From assembly GCA_963678085.1 (NCBI GenBank), contig OY782680.1, positions 3,442,732 through 3,506,731 of the forward strand: DNA of 64,000 nt, read 5' to 3'. This document shows, piece after piece, positions 22,134-30,179 of this stretch. A program made the position numbers and the translations under genes. This DNA is from Aliishimia sp963678085 (GTDB lineage: Bacteria; Pseudomonadota; Alphaproteobacteria; Rhodobacterales; Rhodobacteraceae). The number at the start of each line of letters is the position of its first letter. Within the stretch, counting starts at the first letter, position 1. Below the pieces are notes generated by a model. That model did not search any database, was not told the origin of the DNA, and was given only the letters and a program-made list of their open reading frames with translations.

Positions 22134-23120
22134 ATGGCGTCACAGAAACTTATCGAAGGTATCAAGGGCAACCGGTTCGCTGTGTTCGGGCGCGCAGGCA
22201 TGGATATGTACGCCGCGCCAGTCGGCACCAAAAGTGAGTCTGCCGACACATTTCATGCCGATCTGGGCGGATCATCCGCGAATATCTGTGTGGGCCTGTG
22301 TAAGCTTGGTAGCCAGTCCTCTCTGGTCACATCAGTCTCAGATGACGCGATTGGACGGTTTTGCATAAACCGGTTGCAACATTATGGTGTCGACACGACC
22401 TATGTGAAAACCGTGAGCGGAGAATGCAGAACGTCTTTGGCGATCTACGAAAGCTGCATCGAAGATTTTCAGAATGTGATCTACCGCAACAACGCAGCAG
22501 ATTTTCAGGTGACATCGGATCAGATGGATCAAGTCGCCTATTCCGATTTCACTGCCCTGATTTCAGCCGGAACTGTCTTCGCTGCCGAACCATCCCGTAG
22601 CGCCACGTTCAAAGCGTTTGAAAACGCCCGCAAGGCAGGCCTGCCAATCATTTTCGATGTGGATTACCGGCCCTATAGCTGGCCGTCTCCCGAGGTCGCG
22701 TCAGAGGTTCTGTCCCGCGCTGGCGAAGAAAGCGATCTGATCGTTGCCAATGACGAAGAGTTCGGCTTTATGGCTGGTGGCATCGAAAAGGGGCTGGACA
22801 AGGCTCGTGAACTGGCCGCTATGGGCAAAGCCGTCATCTACAAGATGGGCCACAAAGGTGCGATTACGTTTTTCGAAGGCGCCGAATTCAGAACCGGCAT
22901 CTATCCCGTCACCGCCGTGAAACCGAACGGAGCGGGCGATAGCTTTATGGCCGGGCTTCTGGCCTCCATTGCCGATGGATATTCCCTGCACGACGCAGTA
23001 TTGCGCGGATCTGCCTGCGCTTCGATCGTGGTCAGCCAGCCCGGTTGCGCCCCTGCTATGCCAACAACGGAACAGTTGGATTCCTTTCTGGCCAATCACC
23101 CCGGTCCAACCCAAGCATAG
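22134..23120 (+). CDS. iolC: 5-dehydro-2-deoxygluconokinase (PfkB family)
   Basis: The 328-residue protein is a PfkB/ribokinase-type kinase. It has the N-terminal motif DLGGSSANICVGLCKLG and the C-terminal signature AVKPNGAGDSFMAGLL, with the GAGD anion hole and catalytic Asp. In the inositol pathway it would phosphorylate 5-dehydro-2-deoxy-D-gluconate before aldol cleavage. Its neighbours strongly support IolC: an IolB-like isomerase starts five bases after its stop and an IolJ-type aldolase follows with a four-base overlap. The operator palindrome lies 74 bp upstream. Ribokinase or another sugar kinase is possible by family alone. Confidence 0.85.
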   Translation: MASQKLIEGIKGNRFAVFGRAGMDMYAAPVGTKSESADTFHADLGGSSANICVGLCKLGSQSSLVTSVSDDAIGRFCINRLQHYGVDTTYVKTVSGECRTSLAIYESCIEDFQNVIYRNNAADFQVTSDQMDQVAYSDFTALISAGTVFAAEPSRSATFKAFENARKAGLPIIFDVDYRPYSWPSPEVASEVLSRAGEESDLIVANDEEFGFMAGGIEKGLDKARELAAMGKAVIYKMGHKGAITFFEGAEFRTGIYPVTAVKPNGAGDSFMAGLLASIADGYSLHDAVLRGSACASIVVSQPGCAPAMPTTEQLDSFLANHPGPTQA

Positions 23121-23125
23121 GTCAT

Positions 23126-23965
23126 ATGATGCACATCGCTCCCTACGACAACCAGAACCAACCCATCGTTGACATTGACAACACAACGGTGCCGCTGAAC
23201 TATTTCAACATCGTCAAACTGAAAAAGGGCGAGGCCTTCGAATACCAGACACCGGGTTTTGAAACCTGCATCGTTCCGGCGACTGGTACGATTGATATTG
23301 AGGTCGAAGGCGTGCGCTTTGATAGTCTGGGCAAACGGGGGCAAGACGTCTGGGATGGCGAACCCGAAGGCGTCTATATCCCGGTCGGAGCCAAGGTCAC
23401 GCTGGTCTGTATCTCGGAGGAAACTGAAACATTCATCGCAGGGGCGAAATACGACAAGGTGCTGGACCCGTTCGATGTGCGAACACCCGATCTGGTTCAA
23501 TACGGGTCTGACGAGACCAAGACCCACCGCAAGATCAAACACATCCTTGGCCAGAAACAACACGACAAGGTGGGCCGCCTGCTGGTCAGCGAATTGTTCA
23601 CTGTCGGTCAGGGCGGGTGGTCCGGCTTTCCCTCACACAAGCACGACACCAACCGGTTACCAGACGAAACTCGCCATGACGAAACCTACAATTTCCGGTT
23701 CAAACCCAATTGGGGGTCCGGGCTGCAAATGCTTCAGCGCGAGGACAACAAGCCCGGCGACGCCTATCACATCGTTGATGGATCCACGATCTGCATCGAC
23801 AATGGCTATCACCCCTGCGCGGTTCTGCCCGGTTATGAGATGTATTATTTCACCATCCTTGGCGGGCTGACGCAAAGATCGCTGGTGCAATATTTTCAGC
23901 CGACACATGCCTACCAGATCGAAACCATCCCCGGCATCAAAGACATGATCGCGAAGTTCAAATGA
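23126..23965 (+). CDS. iolB: IolB-like 5-deoxy-glucuronate isomerase, divergent paralogue
   Basis: The 279-residue protein has the bicupin fold of IolB. Metal-binding cupin residues are visible as FPSHKHDTN, DETYNFRF and NGYHPCAVLPGYEMYYF, equivalent to the SHRHD, EETYYH and GHHPC sites of the canonical IolB encoded at 34151. The N-terminal cupin is less typical. It would isomerise 5-deoxy-glucuronate to 5-dehydro-2-deoxy-gluconate, the step before IolC. The start is one of two adjacent ATGs (23126 or 23129), five bases behind iolC. A second, more canonical IolB in the same region makes its exact substrate uncertain. Confidence 0.78.
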   Translation: MMHIAPYDNQNQPIVDIDNTTVPLNYFNIVKLKKGEAFEYQTPGFETCIVPATGTIDIEVEGVRFDSLGKRGQDVWDGEPEGVYIPVGAKVTLVCISEETETFIAGAKYDKVLDPFDVRTPDLVQYGSDETKTHRKIKHILGQKQHDKVGRLLVSELFTVGQGGWSGFPSHKHDTNRLPDETRHDETYNFRFKPNWGSGLQMLQREDNKPGDAYHIVDGSTICIDNGYHPCAVLPGYEMYYFTILGGLTQRSLVQYFQPTHAYQIETIPGIKDMIAKFK

Positions 23966-24801
23966 CGCTTGCCACCTTATCCGAGGTTCTGAGACCAGCT
24001 CTGCAGAAAGGCTATGCTGTGGGCGGGCTTGTCACGCTTGGCTGGGAGGATATGCGCGCCTATGTCGCCGCCGCCGAGGCAGAAAACGCGCCCATCATTC
24101 TGCAAGCCGGCCCAAGCTGCCGGGAGCATACGCCCTTGCCGATCCTGGCCAAAATGTTCCGCCACCTGGCCGAAAACGCATCGGTTCCTGTGGTGGCGCA
24201 TCTGGATCACGGATACACGTTCGAAGACTGCAAAATCGCACTGAACAGCGGATTTACGTCGCTGATGTTCGATGGATCCCGCAAGCCATTGCAGCAAAAC
24301 ATCGATGAAACCGCCCAGATCGCGGAAATGGCACATGCTGCAGGGATTTCCTGCGAAGGAGAGATTGGGTTTGTCGGGTATTCCGGTGGCGAAGGCTCCG
24401 ACGGCACCGACCCCGCAGAGGCCGAAAAGTTCGCCCGTGACAGCGGTGTTGACGCCATGGCGATATCGGTGGGCAATGTGCATCTTCAACAGGATAAAGA
24501 GGGTGGTCTAGACGAAGATCGCATACGGGCGATTGAAGCTGTCACCGATATTCCATTGGTCATTCATGGCGGCTCCGGTGTGCCGGTCGAGCAGCGCAAG
24601 CGACTGGCCCGCGAAAGCGCCATCTGCAAATTCAACATCGGCACAGAACTGCGCATGGTATTTGGGGCCGCGATGCGTGAAGCGGTCAACGTCGATCCCA
24701 ACCGGTTCGATCGTGTCGCCATCTTAAAAGAAACAATCAGTCCAGTAGAAGCCGCTGCGCGTAGTGTCATTCGCGCGTTTGGTGCGCCGCCGCAATCTTG
24801 A
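23962..24801 (+). CDS. iolJ: class II aldolase, IolJ/fructose-bisphosphate aldolase family
   Basis: The 279-residue protein is a zinc-dependent class II aldolase. The Zn/catalytic motifs are VVAHLDHGYTFEDC, EGEIGFVGY, LVIHGGSGVP and CKFNIGTELRM, in the family order. As the last gene of the iolC-iolB unit, overlapping iolB by four bases, it would cleave 6-phospho-5-dehydro-2-deoxy-D-gluconate to dihydroxyacetone phosphate and malonate semialdehyde. That role is inferred from position, because sequence alone does not separate IolJ from fructose- or tagatose-bisphosphate aldolases. It converges with the LacI gene, 27 bp apart. Confidence 0.82.
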   Translation: MTLATLSEVLRPALQKGYAVGGLVTLGWEDMRAYVAAAEAENAPIILQAGPSCREHTPLPILAKMFRHLAENASVPVVAHLDHGYTFEDCKIALNSGFTSLMFDGSRKPLQQNIDETAQIAEMAHAAGISCEGEIGFVGYSGGEGSDGTDPAEAEKFARDSGVDAMAISVGNVHLQQDKEGGLDEDRIRAIEAVTDIPLVIHGGSGVPVEQRKRLARESAICKFNIGTELRMVFGAAMREAVNVDPNRFDRVAILKETISPVEAAARSVIRAFGAPPQS

Positions 24802-24828
24802 GGCAGATCAACGGTACTGCCCCCTTCC

Positions 24829-25860
24829 TTATGCGCTCTCTCGTATGACCATCCGGCCGATGAAACGATCAAGTGCACAGGGAAGCGGGTCGGCCTTCAG
24901 AACGCAAGCCAATGCCTCGGCCATATCCGTCAAGGGCTGGCGGTAGGTGGTTAACCTGTAATGGGGGCTGTCGGCGGACGGGACATCATCAAAACCGGTA
25001 ACCGCGATGTTGTCGGGCACTTTCAGTCCAAAATTGTATCGGATCGCATCAATAGCGCCCATCGCCAATGCATCGTTTTCACACACCAGAACGTCTGGAT
25101 ACTCTGACCGGTCAAGGCCCTGCAGAAAACCGCACACCCGCTGATATGCTAATTTTGAATCATAGGCGTTGACGACGATATGCGCAGGCAGACTACCAGT
25201 TACTTGCTTCCAATACTTGAGAAACGTCTCTTTGCGCAGCAAGTGGGCTGAGGTGGTTTGCGGCCCAGCCACGAAAACAGGATGGCGATAGCCCCTTTCC
25301 AAAACGTGTTTTGTTATGTCTTTCATGGCAGCCACATCATCGCAACAAACTGAAATCGTATTCGGGTTGGATGAATAACGAGCAAACAAGACCAGCTTTT
25401 TCACGCGCTGCGCCCCCAACGCGGTGGATAGCAACTGATCGTTAAAGCGGCTTCCCATCAGGATTGCAGCATCCACCCGGCGTTGACTGGCATTCACCAA
25501 AGCAGCCGAAGCGTCGCTTTCATCCAACGTATTCACAATCAGGCTGTCCCATCCATGCTTACGCAGAATGCGGGTGAGGCGCTCCATCATCACCAATTTG
25601 TGCGGGTTCGAGAAATCATCGACCAGAAGGGACACAAGGTTACTTTGATCGGATGACAGGCTGGCGGCCTGCAGATCCGGGAAATAGCCAAGCCGGTCAG
25701 CGGCCTCGGTCACTTTGCTCCTGCTGCGTTCGGAAATGGACGAATCTTTCTTGAACGCCCGGTTTACAGTCCAACGGGAAACACCTGCCAGTTTTGCGAC
25801 ATCTTCAGCCGTCACCTTCGCGCTCGATTCATCCTGCGATTCTGGTTTTTTGCTGTTCAT
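24829..25860 (-). CDS. LacI-family regulator, probable inositol-region repressor
   Basis: The 343-residue protein has a 15-residue polar N-terminal extension, then the LacI helix-turn-helix (VTAEDVAKLAGVSRWTVNRAF), the hinge (DRLGYFPDLQAASL) and a type 1 periplasmic-binding effector domain (VSLLVDDFSNPHKLVMMERL to VTGFDDVPSADSPHYRLTT). It diverges from iolG across a 122-bp region holding the TTGCAACCGGTTGCA palindrome, and the same site precedes iolC. It is therefore the best candidate to bind that operator and to repress itself and both iol units until an inositol intermediate is present. Many proteobacteria use RpiR-type IolR for this, so a LacI protein here is a variant arrangement. Confidence 0.88.
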   Translation of the reverse strand: MNSKKPESQDESSAKVTAEDVAKLAGVSRWTVNRAFKKDSSISERSRSKVTEAADRLGYFPDLQAASLSSDQSNLVSLLVDDFSNPHKLVMMERLTRILRKHGWDSLIVNTLDESDASAALVNASQRRVDAAILMGSRFNDQLLSTALGAQRVKKLVLFARYSSNPNTISVCCDDVAAMKDITKHVLERGYRHPVFVAGPQTTSAHLLRKETFLKYWKQVTGSLPAHIVVNAYDSKLAYQRVCGFLQGLDRSEYPDVLVCENDALAMGAIDAIRYNFGLKVPDNIAVTGFDDVPSADSPHYRLTTYRQPLTDMAEALACVLKADPLPCALDRFIGRMVIRESA

Positions 25861-25923
25861 GGCTGAATTAGACCCCTAAAGCGCATTTTTTCCAAGCACT
25901 TTGCACACGGGTGCAAAAACATC

Positions 25924-25938
25924 TTGCAACCGGTTGCA
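25924..25938. promoter_or_regulatory. LacI-type operator between lacI and iolG
   Basis: TTGCAACCGGTTGCA matches 15 of 16 bases of the palindrome at 22045; its 14-bp core is perfectly palindromic. It lies 64 bp upstream of the LacI start and 45 bp upstream of iolG, so one bound repressor could cover both promoters. Confidence 0.72.
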
Positions 25939-25982
25939 GCAACTCCCATGCTGCCGACACCAAATAGGGATTCGGGGGCGCA

Positions 25983-27008
25983 ATGCTAAAAATCGGTTTA
26001 CTCGGTGCCGGGCGTATTGCTGGAGTTCACGCAACAGCCATTTCGTCACATCCGGGCAGTACGCTTGTTGCGGTATCAGACTATTTCCCACAGAGCGCCC
26101 AAAAGCTCGCACAGGAATATGGTGCACAGGCACGCACAACTGAAGAAATAATCGCAGACGCATCTATTGATGCTGTCCTGATCGCCACATCTACAGATAC
26201 GCATTCTGATCTCATCGAGGCCGCGACGGCGGCGGGCAAAGCGGTTCTTTGCGAAAAGCCGGTGGATCTAAGCCTTGAACGGGCGCTGGCCTGTCAAAAA
26301 TCCGTCGCGGAAACTGGCAAGCCGGTCATGATCGGTTTCAACAGACGTTTCGATCCAAATTTCGAAGCCCTAAAGAATGCGTCGGCCGCAGGTGAAATTG
26401 GCAAAGCAGAATTGCTGTCGATCACGTCCTTCGATCCGGCCCCGCCCCCTGTGGAATATATCAAGGTGTCTGGCGGGCTGTTCCGGGACATGATGATCCA
26501 TGATTTCGACATGGCGAATTTCATCATGGGCCAAGTGCCTGTCAGCATTTCCGCATATGGGTCATCTATCGTTGATCCCGAAATCGGGGCTGCCGGTGAC
26601 GTAGATACCGCTGTGGTCACAATGACCTATGCCGATGGACGCATTGCGGTGATCAAGAACTCCCGCCGTGCGGTCTACGGCTATGACCAGCGTGTTGAAC
26701 TGCTGGGCTCAGAGGGTCTGCTGCAAGCGCAGAACATGCTGGAAAACACGGTGGTCAAGTCATCCGTCGATGGGGTTATCGGTGCAAAGCCAACCTATTT
26801 TTTCCTTGAGCGTTACATGAGCGCCTACAAGGCTGAATGGGGTGCCTTTGTGGATGCTCTCACCAGCGGTTCGGACATGCCGGTTTCGCTTGACGATGGT
26901 GTTGCCGCTCTGGCGATGGCCGAAGCAGCGGCGCTTTCGGCGCAAAACGGCGCTCCGGTCTCGCTTGCAGAGTTGATTGAGAATTCGGGTCGAGAGGACA
27001 CGGCCTGA
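25983..27008 (+). CDS. iolG: myo-inositol 2-dehydrogenase (Gfo/Idh family)
   Basis: The 341-residue protein has the NAD-binding start KIGLLGAGRIAGVHATAI, AVLCEKPVDLSLERA near residue 90, and the inositol-dehydrogenase active-site block GGLFRDMMIHDFDMANF at about residues 160-176, which contains the catalytic Asp/His pair. It would oxidise myo-inositol to 2-keto-myo-inositol with NAD. It leads the plus-strand unit that continues with a sugar-binding protein and ABC importer, behind the LacI operator. Of the three Gfo/Idh enzymes in the window this is the closest to typical IolG. Confidence 0.88.
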   Translation: MLKIGLLGAGRIAGVHATAISSHPGSTLVAVSDYFPQSAQKLAQEYGAQARTTEEIIADASIDAVLIATSTDTHSDLIEAATAAGKAVLCEKPVDLSLERALACQKSVAETGKPVMIGFNRRFDPNFEALKNASAAGEIGKAELLSITSFDPAPPPVEYIKVSGGLFRDMMIHDFDMANFIMGQVPVSISAYGSSIVDPEIGAAGDVDTAVVTMTYADGRIAVIKNSRRAVYGYDQRVELLGSEGLLQAQNMLENTVVKSSVDGVIGAKPTYFFLERYMSAYKAEWGAFVDALTSGSDMPVSLDDGVAALAMAEAAALSAQNGAPVSLAELIENSGREDTA

Positions 27009-27116
27009 CACTTGGTACTTGCCCCGCTCGAGGGCAATGCGAAATGCGCGGCATAGCCGTGTGACGATTGCACCGGAGCAACCGGTGTGAATTGAAACCA
27101 AAGGGAGGAAACCCAA

Positions 27117-28037
27117 ATGAAAATGTTTATGAAAGGCGCACTCGCAGCTGCTGCTATGGCTCTTGCCACGCCAGCACTGGCGCAGGACATCATCGTCGTG
27201 TCCCATGGTCAGGCCAATGACGCATTCTGGAACGTGGTAAAGAACGGTGTACAGCTTGCAGCAGAGCACACTGGCGCAAATGTGGACTACCGCGCCCCAG
27301 AAACCTTTGACATGGTTGCTATGTCCCAATTGATTGACGCCGCCGTAAACCAGGAACCTGACGGGCTGGTTGTTTCCATTCCTGATGGCGATGCGCTTGG
27401 GCCATCAATCATGCGTGCAGTTGAAGCAGGAATTCCGGTCATTTCCATGAACTCCGGTTCTGATGTCGCTGCCAGCCTGGGTGTCACATTGCATGTAGGA
27501 CAATCCGAATATGACGCCGGAAAGGCTGCCGGTACGAAACTGGCTGGCATGGGTGGTTCAAACGCCATCTGTGTAAACCACGAAGTCGGCAACGTTGCGC
27601 TTGACCTGCGGTGTCAGGGATTTGCAGACGGTTTTGGTGGCAGTGTAACTGTGCTGCCGACCAGCAACGATCCGTCCGAGATCGAATCCAAAGTTGCTGC
27701 GGCCTTGGCATCTGACGAAAGTGTTGACACTGTGATGGCGCTTGGTGCCGGTTCTGCCGGCGAGCCAGCGGTCGCAGCCGCCAAGGCATCTGGTCGCGAT
27801 GTAAATGTTGCCTCCTTTGATCTGTCTGCAAACTTCCTGCAGTCAATCGTCGACGGGGATGCAGCCTTTGCAATCGACCAGCAACAGTTCCTGCAGGGCT
27901 ATCTGCCTGTTGTCTTCCTTGCGAACAATACCAACTACGGCTTGATGCCGGGTGGCGACGTTCCTTCCGGTCCAAACCTCGTCACAGCTGACAAAGCGGC
28001 GCAGGTTATCGAGCTGTCCGCCAAGGGCATCCGCTAA
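27117..28037 (+). CDS. ABC sugar/inositol periplasmic binding protein
   Basis: The 306-residue protein begins with a Sec signal peptide ending in ATPALAQ (residues 1-23). It is a type 1 periplasmic-binding protein of the ribose/inositol group: DIIVVSHGQANDAFWNVVKNG, a VSIPDGDALGP hinge region, and VMALGAGSAGEPAV. It would capture inositol or a related polyol and deliver it to the permease and ATPase encoded next. A strong AAGGGAGG precedes the ATG. A 10-bp-stem hairpin directly follows the gene and may stabilise its mRNA relative to the permease part. The ligand is inferred from context. Confidence 0.88.
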   Translation: MKMFMKGALAAAAMALATPALAQDIIVVSHGQANDAFWNVVKNGVQLAAEHTGANVDYRAPETFDMVAMSQLIDAAVNQEPDGLVVSIPDGDALGPSIMRAVEAGIPVISMNSGSDVAASLGVTLHVGQSEYDAGKAAGTKLAGMGGSNAICVNHEVGNVALDLRCQGFADGFGGSVTVLPTSNDPSEIESKVAAALASDESVDTVMALGAGSAGEPAVAAAKASGRDVNVASFDLSANFLQSIVDGDAAFAIDQQQFLQGYLPVVFLANNTNYGLMPGGDVPSGPNLVTADKAAQVIELSAKGIR

Positions 28038-28061
28038 GCCTCGATTGAATGAACAGCAAAT

Positions 28062-28090
28062 TTCAGAGGCGGTCTCTTATCGCCTCTGAA
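28062..28090 (+). promoter_or_regulatory. intercistronic hairpin after the binding-protein gene
   Basis: TTCAGAGGCG and CGCCTCTGAA form a perfect 10-bp stem around a nine-base loop, between the binding-protein stop and the permease ribosome-binding site (GGGGAGG, 28097-28103). No T-run follows, so it is not a classical terminator. Such hairpins often protect binding-protein mRNA from 3' decay and so keep that product in excess. Confidence 0.7.
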
Positions 28091-28108
28091 CGCTTAGGGG
28101 AGGAAATC

Positions 28109-29212
28109 ATGTTGGACACAACAAGCGCGGCAGACGAGCGTATAAAGAAAGAAGCATTCACAACAAGATTGATGAAGCGGCCCGAGTTAGGAGCGATTGC
28201 CGGCGTCGTTCTTGTGACTGCATTTTTCCTGATCACGGCAGATTCCGCAATGTTCACGCTGTCTGGCGTTATGAATTTCATGACCCCTGCCGCGCAGTTG
28301 GGCATTCTGGCCATCGGAGCTGCGATGCTGATGATTGGCGGCGAGTTTGACCTCTCCATCGGGTCGATGGTCGCGTTTGCCGGGTTGTTCTTTGGCATCT
28401 GCGTGATGGTCTGGGGGTTGCCGTTGATCGTCGCCATCCCGCTGACTTTTGTTTTCGCGGCCTGTGTCGGAGCGATCAACGGAATGATCGTCATTCGTTC
28501 TGGCCTGCCTTCATTCATCGTGACGCTGGCTTTCTTGTTCATCCTGCGGGGGCTGTCTCTTGTCGGCCTGAAATGGGCATCGGGCGGATCGACCCAGCTG
28601 CGCGGCGTACGTGACGCCACCGAAAACGACTGGCTTGCGCCTTTCTTCTCAGGAGATGCCTTTCCGGGTCTCTTCACTTGGCTGGCAGAGCTTGGATTGG
28701 TCGAAACATTCAAGAACGGAACGCCGAAAGTGTCAGGCATTCCGATTGAGATCCTCTGGTTCATCGTCCTGTCTCTGGTCGCAACCTACATTCTACTGCG
28801 CACCCCAGCGGGCAACTGGATATTCGCTGCCGGTGGTGACAGCAACGCAGCCTCCAACTCGGGTGTGCCGGTCAATCGGATCAAGATTTCGTTGTTCATG
28901 GTCACCGCATGCTGCGCAGCATTGGTTGCCATCATCACAGTGATTGATGCCGGGTCAACCGACGCGCGCCGTGGCTTCCAAAAGGAATTCGAGGCCATCA
29001 TCGCCGCGGTGATTGGCGGCTGCCTGCTAACGGGCGGATATGGGTCGGCAATTGGGGCGTTCTTTGGCTCGATCATCTTTGGCATGGTCGTCATCGGGCT
29101 GACCTATACCGACTTTGACCAAGATTGGTTCCAAGTGTTCCTTGGCGGCATGCTCTTGATCGCGGTTCTCTTCAACAATGCCATTCGCAAGCGCGTCACC
29201 GGGGAGCGTTGA
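28109..29212 (+). CDS. ABC transporter permease, ribose/inositol type
   Basis: This 367-residue inner-membrane protein belongs to the branched RbsC-like permease family (BPD_transp_2). It has about eight to ten hydrophobic segments, including LGAIAGVVLVTAFFLIT, LGILAIGAAMLMIGG and the family motif GEFDLSIGSMVAFAG. GGCLLTGGYGSAIGAFFGSIIFGMV lies near the C-terminus. The start at 28109 is set by GGGGAGG at 28097-28103; the open frame 20 codons upstream falls within the intercistronic hairpin. It would form the translocation channel for inositol with the ATPase that begins two bases after its stop. Confidence 0.88.
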   Translation: MLDTTSAADERIKKEAFTTRLMKRPELGAIAGVVLVTAFFLITADSAMFTLSGVMNFMTPAAQLGILAIGAAMLMIGGEFDLSIGSMVAFAGLFFGICVMVWGLPLIVAIPLTFVFAACVGAINGMIVIRSGLPSFIVTLAFLFILRGLSLVGLKWASGGSTQLRGVRDATENDWLAPFFSGDAFPGLFTWLAELGLVETFKNGTPKVSGIPIEILWFIVLSLVATYILLRTPAGNWIFAAGGDSNAASNSGVPVNRIKISLFMVTACCAALVAIITVIDAGSTDARRGFQKEFEAIIAAVIGGCLLTGGYGSAIGAFFGSIIFGMVVIGLTYTDFDQDWFQVFLGGMLLIAVLFNNAIRKRVTGER

Positions 29213-29213
29213 T

Positions 29214-30035
29214 ATGACCGATAATAGCAAATTCCACCACAAAGATGCCAATAGCAATGTTGCCCCGATCGTCCAAATGAAGAACATCGAAAAGCACTTT
29301 GGCAACATCATCGCCCTTGCAGGTGTCAGCTTTGATATCCGGCCCGGTGAATGCCACTGCTTGCTGGGCGACAATGGTGCCGGTAAATCGACTTTCATCA
29401 AAACAATGTCGGGGGTACACCAGCCAACCCACGGGGAAATCCTATTCGAAGGTCAACCAATGAGCTTCGCGACGCCGCGCGATTCTATGGAAGCTGGTAT
29501 TGCGACCGTGTTTCAGGATCTGGCCATGATCCCGCTGATGTCTGTGTCGCGCAATTTCTTCATGGGGCGCGAACCGACCAAAGGCCGTGGCCCGACCAAA
29601 CGCTTTGACGTCAACAAGGCCAACGAGATCACCATGACCGAAATGCGCAAGATGGGTATCAACCTGCGCGGACCGGATCAAGCCGTTGGGACGCTGTCCG
29701 GTGGTGAACGCCAAACGGTTGCCATCGCGCGCGCGGTTTATTTCGGGGCCAAGGTCTTGATCCTTGATGAACCAACATCGGCCCTTGGGGTGCGCCAGAC
29801 ATCCAATGTTCTGGCCACGATCGACAAGGTGCGCAATCAGGGTGTTGGGGTTGTCTTTATCAGCCACAACGTCCGTCATGCGCTCGCGGTTGGGGATCGG
29901 TTCACCGTGTTAAATCGCGGCAAAACTTTGGGCACCGCAATACGCGGGGAAATCACCCCTGAACAACTGCAGGATCTTATGGCAGGCGGGCAAGAAATGG
30001 CCCGGCTTGAAGGCTCACTGGGTGGCACGGTTTAG
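29214..30035 (+). CDS. ABC transporter ATPase, single-domain sugar type
   Basis: The 273-residue ATPase has Walker A GDNGAGKST (about residue 50), signature LSGGERQ, Walker B VLILDEPTSALG and the switch His (VVFISHNVRHA). It has one nucleotide-binding domain, unlike the duplicated RbsA type, and resembles the FrcA class of sugar importers. With the adjacent permease and binding protein it would power inositol uptake. The ATG at 29214 is preceded by GGGGAG and follows the permease stop directly. The N-terminal 20 residues are polar and unstructured-looking. Confidence 0.87.
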   Translation: MTDNSKFHHKDANSNVAPIVQMKNIEKHFGNIIALAGVSFDIRPGECHCLLGDNGAGKSTFIKTMSGVHQPTHGEILFEGQPMSFATPRDSMEAGIATVFQDLAMIPLMSVSRNFFMGREPTKGRGPTKRFDVNKANEITMTEMRKMGINLRGPDQAVGTLSGGERQTVAIARAVYFGAKVLILDEPTSALGVRQTSNVLATIDKVRNQGVGVVFISHNVRHALAVGDRFTVLNRGKTLGTAIRGEITPEQLQDLMAGGQEMARLEGSLGGTV

Positions 30036-30179
30036 TGCCCAATACCATCGGGTCAATTCTTCCTCCTGCGAGTGGCCCGAAAAACCGGGGATGCCAGCGC
30101 GTTTCCAAGGGTGTTTTTTCCTCCGATTGTATCGGGATAGTTAAAAGCAAGAACAGCTTGCCGTGTGAAGGATCAGACC

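Noticed and set aside
27071..27087. CACCGG-AGCAA-CCGGTG as a third LacI operator
   Set aside because: It matches the palindrome at only about 11 of 16 positions and is itself a different inverted repeat. It is kept only as a weak remark under the operator finding.
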